Positions 1-8,603 of a stretch of 11,238 nucleotides of DNA are shown here, in pieces. Below the pieces are notes generated by a model. It searched no databases. It was given only the letters and a program-made list of their open reading frames with translations, and was not told the DNA's origin. This stretch comes from Nitrosomonas sp. (GTDB lineage Bacteria > Pseudomonadota > Gammaproteobacteria > Burkholderiales > Nitrosomonadaceae), in contig DOOY01000211.1 of assembly GCA_003514765.1 (NCBI GenBank), positions 1 through 11,238 of the forward strand, written 5' to 3'. Within the stretch, counting starts at the first letter, position 1. Each line of letters opens with the position of its first letter. Position numbers and translations under genes: made by a program.

Positions 1-77
1 TCGTTCATAAATAACTGTAACACTTATTTCTTCACGGCTCCTTAGGACTAATAGTTTATCAGACAGACTGGCAGAGC

Positions 78-105
78 AAAAAAATACGCCGTCAAAAGAC
101 GGCGT
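78..105 (-). terminator. Intrinsic terminator, minus strand
   Basis: A perfect 8-bp stem (ACGCCGTC at 86-93, GACGGCGT at 98-105) encloses an AAAA loop. It is flanked on the left by seven A residues (78-84), which read as a U-tract on the minus strand. It lies about 125 bases beyond the stop of the minus-strand His-rich gene and probably ends that transcript. The rest of 1-229 shows no gene I can support. Confidence 0.75.
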
Positions 106-229
106 TTAAGTCAGACAGGAGGAGAAATTACCTGAGAAGAGCTGTGAACAAGTATTTTTCTCTTAGTAAACCCAATCCGGTAACGGAATGCTGTTGCAAT
201 CAATCATTACCAGTCTTTATTTCAGGTTA

Positions 230-574
230 TCAGTAGCGAAACATAAAATGTCCCATATCCGTAGAAATATCGAACATCACATTTGGTGGATAAGCATAAA
301 CAGGCGGCGGTGCATAAACGGGAACAGGCGCCGGATAGTATCCTGGCTGAGGATAATAGGCCTGATTGTAATAGCCGCGTGGTTGATTATAAAATACGGC
401 ATACCCGCCATGGTGATGGTGATGACCGTGATGATGGTGTCCGTGATGATGGTGATGGTGTCTATGATGACCACCACCAGCCTCGGCCAACGTGGATATA
501 CTTAGCGTCAACCCCAACAACACCCCCCATAATAGACAGGCTGGCGTAAACCTTTTTATTATTTTCTCTTTCAT
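230..574 (-). CDS. Exported histidine-rich, Tyr/Pro-rich small protein
   Basis: This 114-residue protein has a Sec signal peptide (basic start, hydrophobic core about residues 12-28, likely cleavage after AEA at 30-32). After three glycines, residues 36-55 hold 17 histidines broken only by one Arg and two Gly. Residues 58-101 are low-complexity Tyr/Pro/Gln with repeats such as QPGYYPAP. The start is supported by GGAGG (complement of 581-585) six bases before the ATG. His runs of this kind bind Ni, Zn, Cu or Co ions, so a role in periplasmic or surface metal buffering is an inference. There is no catalytic domain and I do not recognise a named family. It is divergent from the next gene and appears monocistronic. 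Confidence 0.8.
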   Translation of the reverse strand: MKEKIIKRFTPACLLWGVLLGLTLSISTLAEAGGGHHRHHHHHHGHHHHGHHHHHGGYAVFYNQPRGYYNQAYYPQPGYYPAPVPVYAPPPVYAYPPNVMFDISTDMGHFMFRY

Positions 575-668
575 TGCACACCTCCATTACAGTTAATTTA
601 CCCAATGCGTTTTTACTATGGTGTCATTTTATAAAAACTACCTGAATACTAACTGAATAGAACAGTCA

Positions 669-690
669 ATCAGGTCAACCTGATATAAAA
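669..690 (+). promoter_or_regulatory. Operator-like inverted repeat abutting a -10-like box
   Basis: A perfect 7-bp inverted repeat, ATCAGGT-CA-ACCTGAT (669-684), runs directly into TATAAAA (684-690). It lies in the 150-base gap between two divergent genes, 35-56 bases before the ATG at 725. This is the expected place for a repressor site on the promoter of the plus-strand gene. The binding protein is unknown, and no convincing -35 is visible. Confidence 0.35.
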
Positions 691-724
691 TTCTCTATTT
701 TGTATGAATAGACAAAGGATTATT

Positions 725-1330
725 ATGCTACCCACGACCAGAGTGTCATCCCACAGATTTCAGTTGATAATCGGAATCAGCATTTTCGCCGCTTTCATCG
801 TGTTCGGCGCGCTTTTACAGGTCAGCTCGCAGGGAGACTCATCTGAAACCTATCCCAAAGGTTTTCGTGGCACTACCTGCACCATTGAAACAGAAACATT
901 GACAATCGGTTATTCCAGTTATTATCTTTCCGATGAATACGAAGTCTCTGAAGATGAGCCCAGAACACCCTACATACCCGTCCAATGCGGCAAAATACCA
1001 CAGCCCGGCACGTTGAATATCTCGATTGATCTGTTGCATCCGGATGCTATACGCGATGTTCCGCTGGCATTGCGCTTGGTTAAATTAATACTGCTTGAAG
1101 ATGAAAAACATGAAGAGCATGAGATTTTCTCTATTCCTGCGCGAACACACCCTTCCGGCGTGATCACACAGGTATTCAGACTCGATGAAATCGGGGATTA
1201 TTATGTTTATCTAAATGGCAAAAGCGCCGAAAATATTCACTACCTGGTCAGGGTTCCGATAACGGTCGGTCACGACTGGCGCGATAAAGTTAGAAATTTT
1301 TTGCCGCCGCTTTTTAGAAAATATCTATAA
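725..1330 (+). CDS. Membrane-anchored protein of unknown function
   Basis: The 201-residue product has one N-terminal hydrophobic segment (about residues 13-32) after a short basic start, so it is either anchored with its body in the periplasm or exported. The remainder is soluble and beta-rich in appearance, with an acidic stretch near 68-80 (YLSDEYEVSEDE). Its only two cysteines, C52 and C88, could form a disulfide. I recognise no family. The start is set at 725 because AAAGGA (714-719) sits five bases upstream. An in-frame ATG at 704 would add seven residues but has no ribosome-binding site. There is no adjacent functional partner and no clear terminator before the next gene. Confidence 0.7.
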   Translation: MLPTTRVSSHRFQLIIGISIFAAFIVFGALLQVSSQGDSSETYPKGFRGTTCTIETETLTIGYSSYYLSDEYEVSEDEPRTPYIPVQCGKIPQPGTLNISIDLLHPDAIRDVPLALRLVKLILLEDEKHEEHEIFSIPARTHPSGVITQVFRLDEIGDYYVYLNGKSAENIHYLVRVPITVGHDWRDKVRNFLPPLFRKYL

Positions 1331-1388
1331 GATGTTGCATATTATCAAACAGAATCATCTAAAAACAGACTATCACCGGAATATTCAC

Positions 1389-1416
1389 TCAATTATTTTA
1401 CTTTATATGCCGTTAA
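1389..1416 (+). promoter_or_regulatory. Possible FliA (sigma-28) promoter
   Basis: GCCGTTAA at 1409-1416 matches seven of eight bases of the flagellar sigma-28 -10 consensus GCCGATAA. A weak TCAA (1389-1392, three of four against TAAA) lies 16 bases upstream, where 15 is ideal. The position suits a transcript starting near 1423 with a short leader to the ATG at 1456. The downstream gene belongs to a putative motility family, which makes the match more credible. The -35 is poor. Confidence 0.4.
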
Positions 1417-1455
1417 CGATGGCATGAAAAACAAGTCACTTTAAAGGAGTTTCTT

Positions 1456-1656
1456 ATGGATGTTACCGGTATAGCCAGCACGGCAACAGCAATGAGTGAA
1501 GCCTATATCCAACAGGCTTCCGGTACGGCAGTATTTAAAAAAGCACTTGATATCAGCGCTGAAAATGCCATGGCTTTAATTGAAGCAATTCCAGATAATA
1601 CACCCGCGCAAAATTTACCCTCACATCTGGGACAAAACATTAATACCACTGCCTAG
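1456..1656 (+). CDS. YjfB family putative motility protein
   Basis: This 66-residue protein opens with MDVTGIAS and carries a helical core around residues 25-45 (KKALDISAENAMALIEAIP). It ends with LPSHLGQNINTTA. That pattern matches the YjfB_motility family (Pfam PF14070) over its full length. Members are short cytosolic proteins whose molecular role is not established; the family name derives from Bacillus YjfB, which is linked to the motility sigma regulon. AAAGGAG (1443-1449) lies six bases before the ATG, so the start is firm. The gene stands alone, with its own terminator, and no flagellar gene is visible in the window. The family call is from memory of the conserved ends. Confidence 0.8.
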   Translation: MDVTGIASTATAMSEAYIQQASGTAVFKKALDISAENAMALIEAIPDNTPAQNLPSHLGQNINTTA

Positions 1657-1677
1657 ATTTACAATCTGTTTGCCATG

Positions 1678-1711
1678 ACAGCGCTGCTAGATAGCAGCGC
1701 TGTTTTTATTT
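1678..1711 (+). terminator. Strong intrinsic terminator after the YjfB-like gene
   Basis: A perfect GC-rich inverted repeat (ACAGCGCTGCTA at 1678-1689, its complement at 1692-1703) forms an 11-bp stem with a small loop. It is followed by TTTTTATTT. It starts 21 bases after the stop codon and separates this gene from the peroxiredoxin. Confidence 0.92.
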
Positions 1712-1839
1712 AAAAGTACGCCACAACCCCTTTCCATTTGTTCAACTGTCACAGTCGCGTTAAACTGTCGACTCAATTTACTGAATAATATTCTGTGATT
1801 TCATCTGTCAAAAGATTACCGTGAACAAAGGGGTTTATT

Positions 1840-2499
1840 ATGGCGTTACGTATTAACGATCAAGCACCAAATTTTCAAGCAGAGACCACACAGGGCAAAA
1901 TCGATTTCCATGAATGGATTGGAGCTAGCTGGGCGGTATTATTTTCGCATCCGAAGGATTTCACGCCTGTCTGCACCACTGAATTAGGTTATATGGCCAG
2001 TATTCAGTCTGAGTTTGATAAACGAAATACAAAAATTATCGGTCTCAGTATTGACCCGATCAACGACCATGAAAAATGGTTGAAGGATGTTGAAGATGTC
2101 GGTGGATCGCCGATTCAATATCCGGTTATTGCTGATACCGATTTGTATATTGCCAAACTTTATAATATGTTTCCGGCAGATGAGGCCGGTTCTGCTGAAG
2201 GCCGCACAGCGCTGACAAATGCAACCGTACGTTCGGTCTTTGTCATTGGTCCGGATAAAAACATCAAACTGATGATGACATATCCCATGACGACAGGCCG
2301 TAACTTTAACGAAATTTTGCGCGCGATTGATTCCATGCAATTGACTGCCAAGCACAAAGTTGCCACCCCTGTAAACTGGCAACAAGGTGAAGATGTGATC
2401 ATCGTGCCTGCAGTCAGCAATGAAGAAGCTGAAAAGGTTTATCCTGACGGTTGGGAAACTGTGAAGCCTTACCTCAGAAAAGTAAAACAACCCAAGTAG
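1840..2499 (+). CDS. 1-Cys peroxiredoxin (Prx6 type)
   Basis: The 219-residue product is a thiol peroxidase that reduces hydrogen peroxide, organic hydroperoxides or peroxynitrite. The AhpC/TSA thioredoxin fold occupies about residues 3-150. The active site is P38-KDFT-P-V-C45 in the motif TPVCTTE, with catalytic Thr42 and the conserved Arg131 in VRSVFVIGPD. The C-terminal 1-cysPrx_C region (about 155-215) has the typical VATPVNW and YPDGW motifs. C45 is the only cysteine in the protein, so it must act by a 1-Cys mechanism with an external reductant. Length fits the family. AAAGGGG (1827-1833) lies six bases before the ATG. There is no signal peptide, so it is cytosolic. It is monocistronic, convergent with the dehydrogenase gene. 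Confidence 0.95.
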   Translation: MALRINDQAPNFQAETTQGKIDFHEWIGASWAVLFSHPKDFTPVCTTELGYMASIQSEFDKRNTKIIGLSIDPINDHEKWLKDVEDVGGSPIQYPVIADTDLYIAKLYNMFPADEAGSAEGRTALTNATVRSVFVIGPDKNIKLMMTYPMTTGRNFNEILRAIDSMQLTAKHKVATPVNWQQGEDVIIVPAVSNEEAEKVYPDGWETVKPYLRKVKQPK

Positions 2500-2526
2500 T
2501 CTACTGTAGTGACTTAAGAAAGCATC

Positions 2527-2569
2527 GTCGTGCAGAAGAGATTTAAAAAATATTTTTACCCTGCACGAC
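2527..2569. repeat. Inverted repeat between convergent genes
   Basis: Nine-base perfect arms (GTCGTGCAG at 2527-2535, CTGCACGAC at 2561-2569) enclose a 25-base AT-rich loop. The loop itself contains AAAAATATTTTT. It lies between the convergent stops of the peroxiredoxin and dehydrogenase genes and may act as a shared transcription end. It lacks a classic U-tract after the stem on either strand. Confidence 0.4.
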
Positions 2570-2589
2570 AATCGGCTGGCGACTTGCCA

Positions 2590-3519
2590 CTATACTGGCT
2601 GATTATTTTCAGCATCAATCAGACTGTTAATATTTTCTTTGATTAATTTTGCCGATTTTCCCAGGGCGTTTTTTTCAATCTGATTCAGTTTGGGGTGCAA
2701 GTGTCTGATAATGCCGGCTCGACCGACGACCACAGGAATGCTGAAACAGTTATCTTCAATCCCCTGCCATTCTTTAAAATAGGTGCTTAGCGGCATGGTT
2801 CTATGATCGTCATACGCAATGGTTTTAAGTACTTCACAAGCGGCGGTTGCAATTGCAAAATTAGTGTAGCCTTTTAAATTGTAAACATCAAAACCGGCTT
2901 CGGTGACTTCACGAAAAATCCGGCGATGCGCAGGGTTGTCGGCAATACGTTCGCTACCGGCAAAAGCATTACTGAAAACCGGAAACTGATTTGGCCCATG
3001 CTCGCCGAGAATATAGGTACGCAAGTCGTCAGGATGAATCTGTTCTTCAATTGACAGCAGCACTCTAAAGCGGGCAGAATCTACCAGTGTGCCGACCCCC
3101 ATTATTTTTGAAGGCGGCAGTCCGGCCAATTGCGTGGCAAGATAAGTCAATACATCGACGGGGTTGGAAATGATCACCAAAATAGCCTGGGGATTGTTTT
3201 GCACCAGCGGCGGAATTAATTTTCTGAATATTTCGACATTAGCCGCCCCCAATTCCATCCGGCTGGTCATTTTCCCCTGCCCTTTCGCGGAGGCCGTAAT
3301 TACCAGAATATCACTGTCTTTGACATCTTCAATTGCACTGCTTTCAATGGTCATCGGGCGTTCACAAAACGATAAGGTATGCTGTAAATCCAGCACATCG
3401 CCTCGTGCTTTGGTAACATTCCGGCTGGCCAGAACCAGGTGGTTACATAAACCTTTCAGCACCACAGCATACGCAATTGTCGAACCGACCTGTCCGCCCC
3501 CAATAATAGTGATCTTCAT
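2590..3519 (-). CDS. L-lactate/malate dehydrogenase family enzyme
   Basis: This 309-residue cytosolic oxidoreductase has the Rossmann glycine motif G7-G-G9-QV-G12. It keeps all family catalytic residues: R87 in the coenzyme loop, N119 (ISNPVD), D147 and R150 (DSARFR), and H174 (GEHG). At the substrate-specificity position in the loop it has Q81, with the Q-x5-R spacing of lactate dehydrogenases; malate dehydrogenases have Arg there. This points to pyruvate/lactate or another 2-keto acid. At the end of strand beta-2, S32-R33 replaces the Asp expected in NAD-specific enzymes, which suggests NADP(H). The coenzyme loop has one extra residue compared with typical LDH. A GAGG (complement of 3530-3533) lies ten bases before the ATG. 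The gene is divergent from the next one and has no partner. Confidence 0.88.
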   Translation of the reverse strand: MKITIIGGGQVGSTIAYAVVLKGLCNHLVLASRNVTKARGDVLDLQHTLSFCERPMTIESSAIEDVKDSDILVITASAKGQGKMTSRMELGAANVEIFRKLIPPLVQNNPQAILVIISNPVDVLTYLATQLAGLPPSKIMGVGTLVDSARFRVLLSIEEQIHPDDLRTYILGEHGPNQFPVFSNAFAGSERIADNPAHRRIFREVTEAGFDVYNLKGYTNFAIATAACEVLKTIAYDDHRTMPLSTYFKEWQGIEDNCFSIPVVVGRAGIIRHLHPKLNQIEKNALGKSAKLIKENINSLIDAENNQPV

Positions 3520-3591
3520 GTTGAAATGACCTCATAGATATTGATATTTAATTGATGCAGTATTTTCATGCGTAACTATTATTGCACCCAG

Positions 3592-4176
3592 ATGAAACTG
3601 TTTAATAGTTTGATATTGACTGTCATAACTGTCATAGCAGCAACTGTTTATGCTGAGAAAAAAGACCCTGTCAAATTGAAATTTGAGCAATTAAGTAAAC
3701 AAGCGGCCGACTCGCTACTGGATGCCCCGAGCACACCCGGCATCATCACATCCAGCTGGAAAAAAGCGCATGATCAATTTCCATCGAAATTACCCGAAAG
3801 TAAAATTGCAAAGTATGATCTAAATGGCGATGGTATCGATGAAGTTTTTTTATATCTCTCCGGTTCCGGTCTATGCGGCAGCGCAGGTTGTCATTTAATC
3901 ATTTTTCAACACAATGCAGCGCTTAAAAGACTGGAGTATAAAACAGCACGTAGTGGCACTGACGATATTTTCATACTCGACGGCCTGACTGACGGTCATC
4001 GCAATATTGCAATCCGGCTAACAAATAATGAAAGGAATAGCGGCAACACCCTAGAAAAAAATGGCAGGAATCTTTCCAGCATGAAAGAATACACCTTATA
4101 TTACTGGAAAAAAGGTAACTTACGACAAACAGGCCAGACAATACTACTGCAATCTTTGGAAAATCACCGTGATTAA
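3592..4176 (+). CDS. Exported protein with DxNxDGxxE motif and Cys pair
   Basis: From the ATG at 3592 the product has 194 residues and a clear signal peptide (MKLFNSLILTVITVIAATVYA, cut before EKK). Residues 76-84 read DLNGDGIDE, a calcium-loop pattern of EF-hand or FG-GAP/VCBS type. It is followed by a beta strand and C95-GSAG-C100, probably a disulfide. Similar 'DLNGDG ... CGSGGC' proteins of unknown function are common in Gram-negative bacteria. An upstream in-frame ATG at 3568 would add eight residues. Neither start has a good ribosome-binding site, and I chose the shorter one for the signal peptide and promoter space. The last eight bases overlap the next gene (GTGATTAA), so the two are probably translated together. 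Confidence 0.75.
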   Translation: MKLFNSLILTVITVIAATVYAEKKDPVKLKFEQLSKQAADSLLDAPSTPGIITSSWKKAHDQFPSKLPESKIAKYDLNGDGIDEVFLYLSGSGLCGSAGCHLIIFQHNAALKRLEYKTARSGTDDIFILDGLTDGHRNIAIRLTNNERNSGNTLEKNGRNLSSMKEYTLYYWKKGNLRQTGQTILLQSLENHRD

Positions 4177-5344
4177 TACATATCAAGATTATTTTGACAC
4201 GCTCGGTTTCAGGGAGTCCTCAAGCATACCAGGCGGCGTCCAGAACTATGACACCGAGAACGCATTCGGTTTTATCGGCAAGTATCAATTCGGTGAAGCA
4301 GCGCTTTTTGATCTGGGATACTATGGTGTCGACCAGAGTGACGGCAATTTATTCAGAAATAACTGGACGGGTAATTGGTCTGGAAAAAACGGCATCAACA
4401 GCAAGCAGGATTATTTTAATAATGGCGCAGTCCAGGAAATCATCGTGCGCGACTGGCATGATATTTTATGGAACAGAATAAAATTTCTGGAACTCGATAA
4501 ATATGAAGGACAAATTCTCAATGATCAACCCATAACGGCTTCCGGTATGCTGGCCGCCGCACATCTGATTGGCGCCGGCAGTCGTTCATCGGATACCGCC
4601 GGTTTAAAAGGATACCTGCTATCCGGTGCAGCTTTCAGCCCTGAAGATGCCAACGGCACCAGCGCCAATGAGTACATGCAGGTATTTTCAGGTTTCCAGA
4701 CCCCATTTACTGTTAACCATAACGTCGCTGAGATCATCGAAGGCGGTTCCGGAAAGGATATATTTTCGGGTTTTGGCGGAGATGACACGCTCATTGGTAA
4801 CGGCGCGATCGACACAGCCATCTATACCGGTCAATCTAGTGATTACATACTTGAAAAACATACCGATGACGTCTGGACAATCGACCATAAAAATAACGGT
4901 GCGGATGGCACCGACACAGTCGTTGATATTGAACGCATCCAGTTTGCTGACAATTCGATTGCGCTTGATTTGGATGGTCATGCAGGCCGGACAGCCAAAC
5001 TAATCGGTGCAGTTTTCGGCCCGGAATCCGTATTAAACAAACAGTTTGTCGGCATCGGACTGCGCTTTCTCGATGACGGCACAAGCTACGAAACACTCAT
5101 GCAGCTCGCAATTACTGCGGCACTGGGCGCTGATGCAGCCAATCACACGGCGGTTGTCGACCTGTTATACGAGAACATCGCCGGCTTTACACCTTCTGCT
5201 GCTGAAGAAGCCCGCTTTGTTGCGTTACTGGACTCAGGCACGCATACGGTCGCATCACTGGGTGTCCTGGCTGCGGAAACAGGATTAAATCAAGACAACA
5301 TTGATCTTGTAGGGTTGTCCCAAATCGGCCTGGAATACTTTTAG
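4169..5344 (+). CDS. RTX/DUF4214-type exoprotein with lysozyme-like N-terminus
   Basis: The 391-residue protein starts at GTG inside the stop of the preceding gene. Residues 13-180 include RESS (E16), GFIGKYQFG (34-42), a Trp-rich stretch (65-100) and SGMLAAAHLIGAG (124-136). The E-then-GKYQF layout resembles lysozyme or transglycosylase folds, so E16 could be the catalytic acid; this is inference. Residues 191-209 hold two RTX calcium nonapeptides (GGSGKDIFS, GFGGDDTLI), followed by a serralysin-C-like part to about 268. Residues 270-391 resemble DUF4214 and end in GLEYF. There is no Sec signal peptide; RTX repeats plus this C-terminus fit type I secretion. No ABC exporter or HlyD gene is in the window. 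The end converges with guaA, 26 bases away. Confidence 0.75.
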   Translation: MINTYQDYFDTLGFRESSSIPGGVQNYDTENAFGFIGKYQFGEAALFDLGYYGVDQSDGNLFRNNWTGNWSGKNGINSKQDYFNNGAVQEIIVRDWHDILWNRIKFLELDKYEGQILNDQPITASGMLAAAHLIGAGSRSSDTAGLKGYLLSGAAFSPEDANGTSANEYMQVFSGFQTPFTVNHNVAEIIEGGSGKDIFSGFGGDDTLIGNGAIDTAIYTGQSSDYILEKHTDDVWTIDHKNNGADGTDTVVDIERIQFADNSIALDLDGHAGRTAKLIGAVFGPESVLNKQFVGIGLRFLDDGTSYETLMQLAITAALGADAANHTAVVDLLYENIAGFTPSAAEEARFVALLDSGTHTVASLGVLAAETGLNQDNIDLVGLSQIGLEYF

Positions 5345-5370
5345 TGTTCGTCCAACAAATTCGACTTCAA

Positions 5371-6933
5371 TTATTCCCATTCAATCGTAGCCGGTGGTTT
5401 CCCGGAAATGTCGTACACCACCCGGTTAATACCGCGAACCTCATTAATAATTCGGTTGGATACCTTACCGAGTAACGAATAAGGCAATTCAGCCCAGTTA
5501 GCGGTCATAAAATCCAGGGTTTGTATTGCGCGCAATGCGATGACATATTCATAGGTGCGGCCATCACCCATAACGCCCACCGATTTGACCGGCAAAAATA
5601 CCGCAAAAGCCTGCGATGTTTTTTCATACCATCCGCTGCGTAGCAGTTCTTCGATAAAAATCTCATCCGCCTGTCTGAGTAATTCTGCATACTCAAATTT
5701 CACTTCGCCCAGAATCCGCACACCCAGCCCGGGACCGGGGAAAGGATGGCGAAAGACCATTTCACGTGGCAGGCCCAGTGCCAGCCCAAGTTCGCGCACT
5801 TCATCCTTGAAAAGTTCGCGCAAAGGCTCGAGTAATTTCAAGTGCAGTGTTTCCGGCAAGCCACCGACATTATGATGCGACTTGATGGTATTCGCCTTTT
5901 TAGTCTTACCCCCCGCCGACTCAATGACATCCGGATAAATGGTGCCTTGCGCCAGCCATTTGGCGCCGGTAATTTTAGCCGACTCACTTTGAAAGATTTC
6001 CACAAATTCACGGCCAATAATACGGCGTTTATCTTCCGGGTCGTCAACGCCTCTCAACCGGTCGAAAAAAATCCGGCTGGCATCAACATGTATTACTTTT
6101 ACCGCCAGATGGTTGGAAAATGTGTCCATAACCTGCTTGGCTTCGTGCGCGCGTAATAATCCATTGTCGACAAAAACACAGGTCAGCTGATCACCAATCG
6201 CCCGATGAATCAATGCTGCGGCAACTGAAGAATCCACACCGCCCGACAAACCCAGAATAACCTGATCATTCCCCACGTTTGCGCGGATTCTGCCAATTGC
6301 TTCCTCAACATAGTCGGGCATATTCCAATCATGACCGAGGTTGCAAATATCATGTACGAAACGGGCAATAATGGCCTTGCCTTGCAGAGTATGCGTGACT
6401 TCGGGATGAAACTGTATACCGTAAAAACGGCGCCCTTCATCGGCCATTGCCGCGATCGGTGCCGCTGCATTAAACGCCATCACCTGAAAACCCGGCGGCA
6501 ATGCCTCCACTTTGTCGCCATGACTCATCCAGACATCCAGAATATTTCGACCGTCCGGATCAGTGCGATCCACAATATCTCTTAACAATGCACCATGTTC
6601 GGCAGTTGAAATTTCCGCATACCCGAATTCACGTATAGCGGCATTCGCAACGCGGCCACCCAGCTGAGCCGCCATCGCCTGCATGCCATAACAGATACCC
6701 AGTACGGGAACACCGAGCTCAAAAACAATCTGCGGTGCCCGCGGGGTTTCTTTTTCAATAACAGAGGCCGGCCCGCCCGATAATATAATGCCCTGTGGAG
6801 AAAAATCTTTGATAAACGCCGGTGTTACATCATATGGGTGCAGCTCGCAGTAAACGCTGGCTTCACGTACGCGCCGGGCAATAAGCTGCGTATACTGGGA
6901 CCCGAAGTCCAGGATGAGAATTTTGTGGTGCAT
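5371..6933 (-). CDS. guaA: GMP synthase (glutamine-hydrolysing)
   Basis: The enzyme converts XMP, ATP and glutamine to GMP, the last step of de novo guanylate synthesis. The 520 residues show the standard order. First is a class I glutamine amidotransferase domain (about 5-195), with nucleophile C81 (GICYGMQ) and H176/E178 (QFHPE). Next is an N-type ATP pyrophosphatase domain with the P-loop SGGVDSS at 230-236. Last is the dimerisation domain, ending [16 protein letters not shown], the usual C-terminus. Length is normal for bacteria. It lies 12 bases after guaB on the same strand. No Shine-Dalgarno sequence is evident before its ATG, so translation is probably coupled to guaB. Nothing is missing from the active sites. 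Confidence 0.98.
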   Translation of the reverse strand: MHHKILILDFGSQYTQLIARRVREASVYCELHPYDVTPAFIKDFSPQGIILSGGPASVIEKETPRAPQIVFELGVPVLGICYGMQAMAAQLGGRVANAAIREFGYAEISTAEHGALLRDIVDRTDPDGRNILDVWMSHGDKVEALPPGFQVMAFNAAAPIAAMADEGRRFYGIQFHPEVTHTLQGKAIIARFVHDICNLGHDWNMPDYVEEAIGRIRANVGNDQVILGLSGGVDSSVAAALIHRAIGDQLTCVFVDNGLLRAHEAKQVMDTFSNHLAVKVIHVDASRIFFDRLRGVDDPEDKRRIIGREFVEIFQSESAKITGAKWLAQGTIYPDVIESAGGKTKKANTIKSHHNVGGLPETLHLKLLEPLRELFKDEVRELGLALGLPREMVFRHPFPGPGLGVRILGEVKFEYAELLRQADEIFIEELLRSGWYEKTSQAFAVFLPVKSVGVMGDGRTYEYVIALRAIQTLDFMTANWAELPYSLLGKVSNRIINEVRGINRVVYDISGKPPATIEWE

Positions 6934-6945
6934 GGTGAGATACTT

Positions 6946-8472
<1,527 letters not shown>

Positions 8473-8603
8473 TCACACAATGAATGACGTATTTCTTGAA
8501 TTATTAGCGCTTGAAGGTTTATTTTATGACTGATTAATCCGTAAGCAATACTGTTAATGTTCATAATGTTGCCATTTTTATTGATTTGTTTTTTGGAGAA
8601 AAA

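Noticed and set aside
1..45. A 14-codon plus-strand frame open at the left edge, ending in TAG at 43-45
   Set aside because: It is too short to tell from chance and has no recognisable motif. The AAGGAG on the minus strand (38-43) leads only to a three-codon frame.
117..122. AGGAGG on the plus strand
   Set aside because: No start codon follows at a usable distance, so it does not mark a gene.
277..477. Open frames overlapping the His-rich gene on both strands
   Set aside because: They arise from the repetitive CAT/CAC and ATG/GTG runs of the His codons. They lack ribosome-binding sites and give Met/Val/Thr or Asp/His low-complexity peptides.
1984..2571. A 195-codon minus-strand frame across the peroxiredoxin gene
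   Set aside because: It is antisense to a strongly conserved enzyme, has no domain, and its composition is that of a shadow frame.
8586..8603. TTG start extending the DUF4124 protein by six residues
   Set aside because: The extension would be translated through the ribosome-binding site GGAG and adds residues before a complete signal peptide.
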